A DNA stretch of 40,337 nt from Streptomyces sp. DH37 (GTDB lineage Bacteria > Actinomycetota > Actinomycetes > Streptomycetales > Streptomycetaceae). Under the pieces are notes generated by a model. The model searched no databases. It saw only the letters and a list, made by a program, of their open reading frames with translations, and was not told the origin of the DNA. A program made the position numbers and the translations under genes. The DNA lies in the NCBI RefSeq assembly GCF_029813835.1, contig NZ_JARVKV010000064.1, positions 1 through 40,337 on the forward strand. The letters are read 5' to 3'. Positions 15,956 to 22,932 of this stretch are shown in pieces. Positions within the stretch are counted from its first letter, which is position 1, and each line of letters begins with the position of its first letter.

Positions 15956-16960
15956 ATGGCGATCGACCTCACGGGCCGCCACTTCCTCAAGGAGCTGGAC
16001 TTCACCCCCGAGGAGTTCCGCCACCTGGTCGAGCTGGCCGCCGAGCTGAAGGCGGCCCGGCGGGCGGGCATCGAGGAGCAGCGGCTGCGCGGGCGCGGCA
16101 TCGCGCTGGTCTTCGAGAAGACCTCCACCCGCACCCGCTGCGCCTTCGAGGTCGCCGCCGCCCAGCAGGGCGCCCACACCACCTACCTCGACCCGGCCGG
16201 CTCCCAGATCGGCCACAAGGAGTCGGTGCGGGACACCGCCCGGGTGCTGGGGCGGATGTACGACGCCATCGAGTACCGGGGCAGCGACCAGGAGGCCGTC
16301 GAGGAGCTGGCCGCCCACGCGGGCGTCCCCGTCTACAACGGGCTCACCGACGAGTGGCACCCCACCCAGATGCTCGCCGACGTGCTCACCATGACCGAGC
16401 ACTGCGACAGGCCGCTGACCGAGACCGCCTACGCCTACCTCGGCGACGCCCGCAACAACATGGGCAACTCCTACCTCGTCACCGGCGCCCTGCTCGGCAT
16501 GGACGTCCGCATCGCGGCGCCGCGGAGCCTGTGGCCGGAGGAGTCCGTGGTGGCCGCGGCCCGCTCCCTGGCCGAGGCCACCGGCGCCCGCGTCACCCTG
16601 ACCGAGAAGGTCGAGGAGGGCGTGCTCGGCGCGGACTTCGTCGCCACCGACGTGTGGGTGTCGATGGGGGAGCCCAAGGAGGTCTGGGAGGAGCGCATCG
16701 AGCTGCTGCGGCCGTACGCCGTCACCATGGACGTCCTGCGCGCCACCGGCAACCCGGACGTCCGCTTCCTGCACTGCCTGCCCGCCTTCCACGACCTGGG
16801 CACGGCCGTGGGCCGGGAGATCCACCGGCGGTACGGGCTGGAGTCGCTGGAGGTGACGGACGAGGTGTTCGAGTCGGAGCACTCGGTCGTCTTCGACGAG
16901 GCCGAGAACCGCATGCACACCATCAAGGCCGTCATGGTCGCCACCCTCGCGGGGGCGTGA
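15956..16960 (+). CDS. argF/arcB: Ornithine carbamoyltransferase
   Basis: A 334-aa cytosolic enzyme interconverting ornithine plus carbamoyl phosphate and citrulline. Carbamoyl-phosphate-binding STRTR (in FEKTSTRTRCAFEVAAAQQG), the HPTQMLAD motif, YLGDARNNMGNS and the ornithine-binding HCLPAFHD are all present. Length matches the family. The position immediately after arcA suggests the catabolic (arcB) role, while the candidate ARG box in the 127-bp gap would suggest ArgR control. Both symbols are possible and sequence alone does not separate them. The start has AGGAG at 15946-15950, five bases upstream. A strong terminator follows. Confidence 0.95.
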   Translation: MAIDLTGRHFLKELDFTPEEFRHLVELAAELKAARRAGIEEQRLRGRGIALVFEKTSTRTRCAFEVAAAQQGAHTTYLDPAGSQIGHKESVRDTARVLGRMYDAIEYRGSDQEAVEELAAHAGVPVYNGLTDEWHPTQMLADVLTMTEHCDRPLTETAYAYLGDARNNMGNSYLVTGALLGMDVRIAAPRSLWPEESVVAAARSLAEATGARVTLTEKVEEGVLGADFVATDVWVSMGEPKEVWEERIELLRPYAVTMDVLRATGNPDVRFLHCLPAFHDLGTAVGREIHRRYGLESLEVTDEVFESEHSVVFDEAENRMHTIKAVMVATLAGA

Positions 16961-16970
16961 GGCGGACGCC

Positions 16971-17017
16971 GAACGCGGAAGGCCGCCGTCCGGAGGGGAC
17001 GGCGGCCTTCCGCGTTC
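16971..17017 (+). terminator. Strong intrinsic terminator after ornithine carbamoyltransferase
   Basis: A 21-bp perfect inverted repeat: left arm 16971-16991, loop GGAGG at 16992-16996, right arm 16997-17017. It begins ten bases after the stop codon. There is no T-tract, as is common in Streptomyces. The near-symmetric arms could stop transcription from either side. Confidence 0.85.
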
Positions 17018-17090
17018 CGGCGGGCGGCCCGCTGTCAGTGGGCGCCCCTAGAGTGCCACGGGAACGCGCACCCCGCCCGGAAGGCCCGCC

Positions 17091-17774
17091 ATGCCCGCTC
17101 GCCGCTCCGACCCCCGACCCGCTCCGCGGGAACTCGCCGACCTGCCCTACGCGGAGTACCTCGAACCCTTCGACGGCGGCGGACGGCTGGAGCGGGAGCG
17201 CACGTACGACACCGTGCGCTTCGACGGGGACGAGTTCGAGGACGCCGACGGCGGCGGCGCGGGCTTCACCGAGTCCGCCTTCACCTCGGTGGTCTTCACC
17301 GGGGGGCGCTACCGGCGGGCGCGGTTCAACGACGTGTGGCTGCACACCGTGCGGTGGGTGGGGACGGATCTGGCGGAGACGGACTGGATGGACGCCGAGA
17401 CCGTCTCCGGCGCGTTCGCCGGGGTGGAGGTGTTCGGCGCGGTGATGCGCCGCACGACCTTCTTCAACTGCAAGTTCGACTCGGTCAACGCCCGTGCCGC
17501 GACCCTGCGGGACGTCCGCTTCGTGGACTGCCTGCTGCGCGACGTGGACTTCGGCGACGCGAGCCTGACCGGCGTCACGTTCCCCGGCTCGGTCCTGGAC
17601 GGCGTGCGGTTGGAGAAGGCGCGGATGGCGGAGGTCGACCTGCGCGACGCCGCCGGGCTGGGGATCGCGGCCGGGCACGACGCGCTCAGGGGCGCGATCG
17701 TCAGCGGCGCGCAACTGCTGGACCTCGCCCCGGCGCTCGCCCGGGTGCTGGGCATCGAGGTGAGGGACCGCTGA
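17091..17774 (+). CDS. Pentapeptide-repeat protein
   Basis: A 227-aa protein with a right-handed quadrilateral beta-helix signature. From about residue 40, every fifth position carries Phe/Leu followed by small residues, as in YDTVRFDGDEFEDAD, SAFTSVVFTGGRYRRARFND, TTFFNCKFDSVNARAATLRD and VRFVDCLLRDVDFGDASLTG. The C-terminal 50 residues (GIAAGHDALRGAIVSGAQLL) look like a capping region. Some pentapeptide-repeat proteins mimic DNA and protect gyrase (MfpA/Qnr), but many have unknown functions. This one is not close enough to MfpA for me to claim that. ATG 17091 has GGAAGG upstream. The strong terminator at 16971-17017 isolates it from the arginine genes. Confidence 0.9.
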   Translation: MPARRSDPRPAPRELADLPYAEYLEPFDGGGRLERERTYDTVRFDGDEFEDADGGGAGFTESAFTSVVFTGGRYRRARFNDVWLHTVRWVGTDLAETDWMDAETVSGAFAGVEVFGAVMRRTTFFNCKFDSVNARAATLRDVRFVDCLLRDVDFGDASLTGVTFPGSVLDGVRLEKARMAEVDLRDAAGLGIAAGHDALRGAIVSGAQLLDLAPALARVLGIEVRDR

Positions 17775-17918
17775 GGGGGGCGGGGGCGGAGCGGGGGCGG
17801 GAAGCGCGCGGAAGCGATGAGTTCCGCGGCCCCGGGGGGTCTGAGGAGGCGGAGGACCCGGCGCACCGGAGCACGGCGGACACGAACCGGGGACGGCACG
17901 GCACGGACAGCCGCAGCG

Positions 17919-17964
17919 GCAGCCACAGCCACAGCGGCAGCCACAGTCACAGCGACAGCGACAA
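17919..17964. repeat. Short tandem repeat in the leader of the ABC exporter genes
   Basis: Two near-identical 18-bp units (AGCGGCAGCCACAGCCAC and AGCGGCAGCCACAGTCAC) are followed by degenerate AGCGAC units, ending about 20 bases before the ATG at 17983. In one frame this encodes a Ser/His/Asp-rich stretch, but I see no start or gene for it. Confidence 0.6.
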
Positions 17965-17982
17965 CAACGAGGACGGCGGAGC

Positions 17983-19026
17983 ATGGGCGACAGCGCATCC
18001 GGCCTGGCGATCGAGACGTCAGGGCTGGTCAAGGTGTTCGGGGAGACCCGCGCGGTGGACGGCGTGGACCTCGCCGTGCCGGCGGGCACGGTCTACGGGG
18101 TCCTCGGCCCCAACGGGGCGGGGAAGACCACCACGGTCAGGATGCTCGCCACTCTGCTGCGTCCCGACGGCGGCGAGGCCCGGGTCTTCGGCCACGACGT
18201 ACTGCGCGAGGCCGACGCCGTACGCGGCCGGGTGAGCCTGACCGGGCAGTACGCGTCGGTGGACGAGGACCTGACCGGGATGGAGAACCTGGTCCTGCTG
18301 GGCAGGCTGCTCGGCCACCGCAAGCCGGCCGCCCGCCTGCGGGCCGCGCAGCTGCTGGAGGCCTTCGGGCTCGCCGACGCGGCGGGGAAGCAGGTCAAGA
18401 ACTACTCGGGCGGCATGCGGCGCCGCATCGACATCGCCGCGTCCATCCTCAACACCCCCGACCTGCTCTTCCTCGACGAGCCGACGACCGGTCTGGACCC
18501 GCGCAGCCGCAACCAGGTCTGGGACATCGTGCGGGCGGTGGTCTCCCGGGGCACCACGGTGCTGCTGACCACCCAGTACCTGGACGAGGCCGACCAGCTC
18601 GCCTCCCGCATCGCCGTCATCGACCGGGGAAAGGTCATCGCCGAGGGCACCAAGGGCGAGCTGAAGGCCTCGGTGGGCGCCGGCGCGGTGCACCTGCGGC
18701 TGCGGGACGCCGCCCAGCGGCCCGAGGCCGAGCGGCTGCTCGCCCGCGTCCTGGAGGCGCGGATCCAGCTCGACCCCGACCCGGTGGCCCTGACCGCCCG
18801 CGTCGGCACCCGGGGCGACGGGAGGGGCGCGGCCGAGCAGGCGTCGCGGGCGCTGGCGGAACTGGCCCGCTCCGGCATCACCGTCGACACCTTCTCGCTG
18901 GGCCAGCCCAGCCTGGACGAGGTCTTCCTCGCCCTCACCGACCGCCCCGCCGCCCACACCACCGCGAGCACCGGAAGCACCACGAGTACCGCGAGCACCG
19001 GAAGCAAGGAAGAGGTCCCGGCATGA
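17983..19026 (+). CDS. ABC exporter ATP-binding protein (DrrA type)
   Basis: A 347-aa nucleotide-binding subunit of a two-gene ABC-2 exporter of the daunorubicin-resistance DrrA family. Walker A is GPNGAGKTTT (about residues 43-52), the Q-loop lies in SLTGQYASVDEDLTG, the signature is YSGGMRRRID, Walker B is LLFLDEPTTGLDPRSRN, and the switch region is TTQYLDEADQLA. The DrrA-type C-terminal domain follows, including GITVDTFSLGQPSLDEVFLAL. The last 25 residues are a Thr/Ser/Gly repeat (ASTGSTTSTASTGS) from a 19-bp direct duplication. ATGA overlaps the permease start. No biosynthetic cluster surrounds it, so the exported compound is unknown. Confidence 0.94.
   Translation: MGDSASGLAIETSGLVKVFGETRAVDGVDLAVPAGTVYGVLGPNGAGKTTTVRMLATLLRPDGGEARVFGHDVLREADAVRGRVSLTGQYASVDEDLTGMENLVLLGRLLGHRKPAARLRAAQLLEAFGLADAAGKQVKNYSGGMRRRIDIAASILNTPDLLFLDEPTTGLDPRSRNQVWDIVRAVVSRGTTVLLTTQYLDEADQLASRIAVIDRGKVIAEGTKGELKASVGAGAVHLRLRDAAQRPEAERLLARVLEARIQLDPDPVALTARVGTRGDGRGAAEQASRALAELARSGITVDTFSLGQPSLDEVFLALTDRPAAHTTASTGSTTSTASTGSKEEVPA
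18961..19006. repeat. 19-bp direct repeat within the DrrA-like C-terminus
   Basis: ACCGCGAGCACCGGAAGCA occurs at 18961-18979 and again at 18988-19006, a period of 27 bp. It codes for the Thr/Ser-rich tail of the ATPase, just before the permease start. Replication slippage is a likely origin. Confidence 0.8.
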
Positions 19027-19889
19027 CCACCGCCACGGCCCGTGAGCCGCAGTCCCGTGAGCCGCAGTCCGCGCAGACGTCCCCCGCCGCCGGGAACCTG
19101 GCCGGCCTGCTGGTCTCCGGGGAGCGCCCGCCCCGCCCCAGCGCCTGGTCCACGTCGGCCGCCTTCGGCTGGCGGGCGGTGCTGAAGATCAAGCACGTCC
19201 CCGAGCAGCTCTTCGACGTCACCGTCTTCCCGATCATGATGGTGCTGATGTTCACCTATCTGTTCGGAGGCGCGCTCGCCGGATCGACCACCCAGTACGT
19301 GCAGTTCCTGCTGCCGGGCATCCTGGTGATGAACATCGTGATGATCACGATGTACACAGGTGTCGCGGTCAACACCGACATCGACAAGGGCGTCTTCGAC
19401 CGGTTCCGGACCCTGCCGATCTGGCGCCCCTCGGCGATGGTCGGCTACCTGCTCGGCGACATGCTGCGCTACGCGATCGCCTCCGCGGTGATGCTGACCC
19501 TCGGCCTGGTCCTGGGCTTCCGCCCCGAGGGCGGCGCGGCCGGGGTGCTCGCCGGGGTGGCGCTGCTGATCGCCTTCGCCTTCGCCTTCTCGTGGATCTG
19601 GACGATGTTCGGCCTGATGCTGCGCACCGAGAAGTCGGTGATGGGCGTCAGCATGATGGTGATCTTCCCGCTGACGTTCCTCAGCAACGTCTTCGTCGAC
19701 CCCGCCACCATGCCGGGCTGGCTCCAGGCCTTCGTCAACAACAGCCCCGTGACCCATCTGGCCTCGGCGGTGCGCGGGCTGATGGCGGGCGAGTGGCCCG
19801 CCGCCGAGATCGCCTGGTCGCTGGGGTGGGGCGCGGCGCTGGTGACCGTCTTCGGAACGATCACCATGCGGCTGTACAACCGCAAGTGA
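19023..19889 (+). CDS. ABC-2 exporter permease (DrrB type)
   Basis: A 288-aa integral membrane partner of the upstream ATPase. A 50-residue soluble N-terminus precedes about six transmembrane segments: VFPIMMVLMFTYLFGGALAG, the segment around LLPGILVMNIVMITMYTGVA, the one at YAIASAVMLTLGLVLGF, GVLAGVALLIAFAFAFSWIW, SVMGVSMMVIFPLTFLSNVF, and a last one near LGWGAALVTVFGTI. The ABC-2 signature FDRFRTLPIWRPSAMVG is present between the second and third. Start and stop overlap the ATPase gene by ATGA. A hairpin between this gene and the convergent downstream gene probably ends both transcripts. Confidence 0.94.
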   Translation: MTTATAREPQSREPQSAQTSPAAGNLAGLLVSGERPPRPSAWSTSAAFGWRAVLKIKHVPEQLFDVTVFPIMMVLMFTYLFGGALAGSTTQYVQFLLPGILVMNIVMITMYTGVAVNTDIDKGVFDRFRTLPIWRPSAMVGYLLGDMLRYAIASAVMLTLGLVLGFRPEGGAAGVLAGVALLIAFAFAFSWIWTMFGLMLRTEKSVMGVSMMVIFPLTFLSNVFVDPATMPGWLQAFVNNSPVTHLASAVRGLMAGEWPAAEIAWSLGWGAALVTVFGTITMRLYNRK

Positions 19890-19909
19890 GCGCCGCGTCG
19901 GCGGGACCC

Positions 19910-19940
19910 GGGCGGACGGGGCGTCAGTTCCCGTCCGCCC
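19910..19940. terminator. Bidirectional terminator between convergent genes
   Basis: GGGCGGACGGG (19910-19920) pairs perfectly with CCCGTCCGCCC (19930-19940) across a 9-nt loop. It lies 20 bases after the permease stop and overlaps the stop codon of the minus-strand gene (19924-19926), so one hairpin can serve both strands. Confidence 0.65.
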
Positions 19941-20721
19941 AGGGCCGGGACAGGGCGAGGGCCTCGTCGTAGGAAGGCGGCGCCGCCGCCTCCGCCGCCG
20001 GGTCGGCGACGGAGGCGGCCAGTTCCACGGCGCGTCCGAGGGCGGCGCGGAACAGCAGCGACCCCAGGCTGATCCGGGCCACGCCCAGCTCGGCCAGCCG
20101 CTCGTACGTGTGGTGCCCGGGGGAGAACAGGACGTTCAGCGGCGCGTCCAGCTCGCCCGCCAGCGCCCGGATGCCGTCCTCGCCGGTGAGGGCGGGCACG
20201 AAGACGCCGTCCGCTCCGGCCTCCCGGTACGCGTGCGCCCGGCGCGCCGCGGCGGCCGTGGTGGGGTCCGCGGCGAGCCAGTGGGTGTCGGTGCGGGCGT
20301 TGACGAACAGCGCCGGGGCGGCCTCCCTGACGGCCGCGATCTTCTCCGCGTGCCGGACCGGGTCGGCGAGGCGGCCGTCGGGGAGCCCGTCCTCCAGATT
20401 CACCCCGGCCACTCCCGCGTCCGCCAACTCCCTGGCGAGAAGGGCGACTTCGGCCGGGTCGTCGGCGAAGCCGCCCTCGATGTCGACGCTGACGGGTACC
20501 GGCAGCCGGGCCAGCCGCCGGCCGAGCGCCAGGGTCTGCCCCCGTGCGGCCCCTGTGGCGTCGGGCAGCCCCGCGGCGGCGGCCACCCCCAGGCTGGTGG
20601 TCCCGACGGCCGGGAAGCCGTGCGCCGCCAGGGCGGCGGCCGAGGCGTGGTCCCAGGCGCAGGGCAGCAGCAGCGGCCGCCCGGGGCGGTGCAGCGCGCG
20701 GAAGGCGGCGGACGCGTTCAT
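19924..20721 (-). CDS. Isocitrate lyase/PEP mutase family protein
   Basis: A 265-aa TIM-barrel protein of the ICL/PEP-mutase superfamily. Recognisable elements are LLLPCAWDHASAAALAAHG, VGTTSLGVAAAAGLPDATG, VSVDIEGGFADDP (acidic metal ligands), VAGVNLEDGLPDG, LFVNARTDTHW and EAGADGVFVPAL. The KKCGH motif of true isocitrate lyases is absent, so it is more likely a carboxy-PEP mutase-like or oxaloacetate-hydrolase-like member; the substrate is unknown. I chose ATG 20721, which starts at the conserved AFRALHRPGRPLLLP block, over the longer frame from 20790 that is Arg/Gly-rich and overlaps the upstream gene. It probably shares a transcript with the ArsR-type gene just upstream. Confidence 0.88.
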   Translation of the reverse strand: MNASAAFRALHRPGRPLLLPCAWDHASAAALAAHGFPAVGTTSLGVAAAAGLPDATGAARGQTLALGRRLARLPVPVSVDIEGGFADDPAEVALLARELADAGVAGVNLEDGLPDGRLADPVRHAEKIAAVREAAPALFVNARTDTHWLAADPTTAAAARRAHAYREAGADGVFVPALTGEDGIRALAGELDAPLNVLFSPGHHTYERLAELGVARISLGSLLFRAALGRAVELAASVADPAAEAAAPPSYDEALALSRPWADGN

Positions 20722-20764
20722 CACCGGAGACGACCCCCCTCCCGTACGGACCCGGCCCCGGCCC

Positions 20765-21544
20765 TCACGCCGTCGCCCCCGCCGATTCACCGGCGAGGTC
20801 GGCGTCGGTGACGCCCAGCAGCTCGTACAGGGCGCGCCGCCCCCCGCCGGTCACGCGCAGCGCGCGCTGGGTGCCGATGCGTTCGCACCAGCCCGCCTCC
20901 AGGGCGTGGCGGCACAGCGCGGCGCCGGCCGCTCCGGCCAGGTGGTGGCGCCGCTCGGTCCAGTCCAGGCAGGCGCGGGCCGGCGGACGGCGGCCGTGCG
21001 GGCCGGTGACGAGATCGACGCCCAGCCCGCCGAACCACCGCAGCCCCTCCTCGGTCACCGCGAAATCGGCGCCGTGCCGCAGCAGTCCGCGCGCCAGCAG
21101 CGCGTCGGTGACCGCCACGCCCAGCCGTCCGGCCAGGTGGTCGTAGCAGGTGCGGGCCCGTGCCATCGCCGTGTTCGCGGAAGCCCCGCGCAGCGAGCGC
21201 GGGGCGGGCGGGGGACCCGCGTGCGCGGCCAGTTCCTCGACCAGGCGCGCGGACGACGGGTCGGCCAGCCGTACGTACCGGTGCCGTCCCTGCCGCTCCT
21301 CGGCCAGCAGGCCGCCCGCCACCAGCCGGTCCAGGTGCCCGCTGGCCGTGGCGGGGGCGACGTGGGCGAGCCGGGCCAGCTCGCCCGCCGTCCACGCCCG
21401 CCCGTCCAGCAGCGCCAGGCAGAACAGGGCCCTGGTCTCGTCGGCGAGCAGCCCGGCCAGCCGGGCGAGGCCCGAGCCCGCGTGCTCGGGGCGCCGCGGG
21501 CGGGTGGTCCGGCCGGTGCCGCCGGTGCGATCGGTGCGGTGCAT
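20765..21544 (-). CDS. ArsR-family winged-helix regulator
   Basis: A 259-aa regulator. Residues of about 25-105 form the ArsR/SmtB-like winged helix: LARLAGLLADETRALFCLAL, WTAGELARLAHVAPATASGH, LDRLVAGGLLAEERQGRHRY. It lacks the metal-binding Cys motif of classic ArsR sensors. The C-terminal 140 residues (from CYDHLAGRLGVAVTDALLAR to ACLDWTERRHHLAGAAGAAL) form the extension typical of a Streptomyces subfamily whose effectors are mostly unknown. ATG 21544 is preceded by GGGGGG, which is part of a 30-bp perfect inverted repeat. Two further Met codons (21556, 21553) lie inside the repeat. Autoregulation through that repeat is likely. Confidence 0.87.
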   Translation of the reverse strand: MHRTDRTGGTGRTTRPRRPEHAGSGLARLAGLLADETRALFCLALLDGRAWTAGELARLAHVAPATASGHLDRLVAGGLLAEERQGRHRYVRLADPSSARLVEELAAHAGPPPAPRSLRGASANTAMARARTCYDHLAGRLGVAVTDALLARGLLRHGADFAVTEEGLRWFGGLGVDLVTGPHGRRPPARACLDWTERRHHLAGAAGAALCRHALEAGWCERIGTQRALRVTGGGRRALYELLGVTDADLAGESAGATA

Positions 21545-21545
21545 G

Positions 21546-21609
21546 CCCCCCATCATGCGGCCGGGTCGTTTCGGCGCCCGCCGAAACGACCCGGCCGCAT
21601 GATGGGGGG
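21546..21609. repeat. 30-bp perfect inverted repeat next to the ArsR-type start
   Basis: Left arm 21546-21575, 4-nt spacer GCCC, right arm 21580-21609: 30 of 30 bases pair. The core reads GTCGTTTCGGC-N4-GCCGAAACGAC, which looks like a dimeric regulator's operator. The outer edge, CCCCCC on the plus strand, is the GGGGGG ribosome binding region of the minus-strand regulator mRNA. It may act as operator, as RNA hairpin, or both. Confidence 0.85.
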
Positions 21610-21972
21610 AGCGGGCGCCGGGCGTACGGCTCAGCCGGCGTCCCCGGGCGTGCTCCGGTCGGCGGGGTCGCCGAGCCGGTCCGCCGACGCCCGCGCCGGG
21701 GGCGAGACGGTCCCGCTCGAACTCGTGGCCGTGCGCCGGGGCGGCGTGCTCGCCTCCCCCTCCTGCGTGGACATCGGCGCCACCGGCAGTGGCAGGGCCT
21801 ACGAGCCGCCGGTCGCCGTCGTCGACGCGCAGGTGAAGAAGCCCGGCCGCCCGGCCGGTTCCGGCGCCCGGAATCCCACCGCAACCAAACACGCGTCCCG
21901 GATGTCTCACCTCCGCCGGCACAGAGGTGACCGGTGACACACCCGGGCCCAGGGCCCGAGGGGGGAGAACAC
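21610..21972. other. Gap with a coding-like plus-strand fragment
   Basis: No complete gene. Between about 21700 and 21870 one plus-strand frame has a strong third-position GC bias and reads plausibly as protein (ETVPLELVAVRRGG, then CVDIGATGSGRAYEPPVAVV, then DAQVKKPG). It has no good start and no family I recognise, so it may be the remnant of a lost gene. TCACCTC (21907-21913) and GAGGTGA (21924-21930) form an inverted repeat 42 bases before the secreted-protein start and could be an operator. Confidence 0.4.
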
Positions 21973-22548
21973 GTGTTGGGAACCACGACACGAGCCGCGC
22001 TGACCTGCCTGGCCGCCGTCGGCACGCTGGCCGCCGTCCCCGGGGCGGCCCAGGCCGCCGGCTCCGCGGAGGGCGGTTCCAGGCCGACCCGGACGGTGGA
22101 GAAGGGCCACGCGGTGAACTGCTCCGGGCGATCCGGGGACGTCTTCGTCGCGGTGGACCTCTACCAGAACTCCGCGTACGGCACGCACACCGGTGTGGTC
22201 GTCGAGACACCGGACGGCGAGTACGGCGGCGGCTACGGACCGGAGGACACCACGCTGTTCTCCGGCGGCGCGATCACGGCCGACATCCCGCTCCGGCGCC
22301 TGGACGACACGCGCGAGCCGGCCGGCGACGCCGTCGTCACCGGCACGTACACGGCCGCCGGGCAGCCCACGCGCGTGCACGAGGTGATCGAGGACCCGGC
22401 CGGCCACTACACGGTCACCCGGGGCACCAACACGCCGCTGGACGCGTCCGTCACCGTGGAGGTGCTCGGACAGGCGGTGCCGCTGTCGTGCTCCACCGCC
22501 TTCGCGTTCGACCTCACGGTGGTGCGGATCGCCACCGGCCGCGGCTGA
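21973..22548 (+). CDS. Secreted hypothetical protein
   Basis: A 191-aa protein with a Sec signal peptide. A short N-terminus with one Arg precedes a hydrophobic core (ALTCLAAVGTLAAVPGAA) and an AQA-AG cleavage site at about residue 28. The mature part is beta-rich, with VFVAVDLYQNSAYGTHTGVV, VVTGTYTAAGQP and HYTVTRGTNTPLDASVTVEV. Two cysteines (in VNCSGRS and LSCSTAF) could form a disulphide joining the two ends of the domain. I chose GTG 21973, with GGGGGAG five bases upstream; an earlier ATG at 21934 would bury the signal peptide. No family recognised. A terminator hairpin follows. Confidence 0.8.
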   Translation: MLGTTTRAALTCLAAVGTLAAVPGAAQAAGSAEGGSRPTRTVEKGHAVNCSGRSGDVFVAVDLYQNSAYGTHTGVVVETPDGEYGGGYGPEDTTLFSGGAITADIPLRRLDDTREPAGDAVVTGTYTAAGQPTRVHEVIEDPAGHYTVTRGTNTPLDASVTVEVLGQAVPLSCSTAFAFDLTVVRIATGRG

Positions 22549-22563
22549 CGGACCGTCCGCCCA

Positions 22564-22592
22564 CCGGTGGCGGGGCCGTGTCCCGCCACCGG
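22564..22592 (+). terminator. Terminator hairpin after the secreted-protein gene
   Basis: CCGGTGGCGGG (22564-22574) and CCCGCCACCGG (22582-22592) form an 11-bp perfect stem with a 7-nt loop, 15 bases after the stop codon. Confidence 0.65.
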
Positions 22593-22932
22593 GCCGGGCG
22601 CCTGAGGCCGTCCGGGCGCGGGGGAGCTCCGGTGCGGACCGCGATGCCCTCGGCGGTGACGCCCGGAGCGGTCCCGACTCCGCCGCCGACGTCTGGAACG
22701 CCCTGTCCGTCCGGGTGTCGAAGCGGTCCGCGGAGGCGGAGCGATCCCCGGCCGTGCTGCCGGATGCGGTCGGAGGCTCCCTCCACGGATTCGTGCGTGC
22801 CCGGGTGCGATGCCTTGCGGCGGGGAAGGGAAGTGCTGACGCGGAGGGGGCGCCGCCCGAGCCGGCGGGCCGCCCCGGGCGTCCACGGCCGCGGGGCGGG
22901 CGGCCGTGCTTCGACGACCTCGGGGAGGAACG
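22593..22932. other. Intergenic region before the aminotransferase gene (340 bp)
   Basis: No gene I can support. Short stretches in one plus-strand frame around 22685-22760 (SAADVWNALSVRVSKRSAEA) look mildly coding-like but have no start and are closed upstream. The promoter of the aminotransferase gene should lie here; I could not define it. Confidence 0.35.

Noticed and set aside
17817..17982. Plus-strand frame before the ABC ATPase, Ala/Thr-repeat-rich
   Set aside because: It comes from the tandem repeat, has no separate ribosome binding site and runs into the ATPase gene in another frame.
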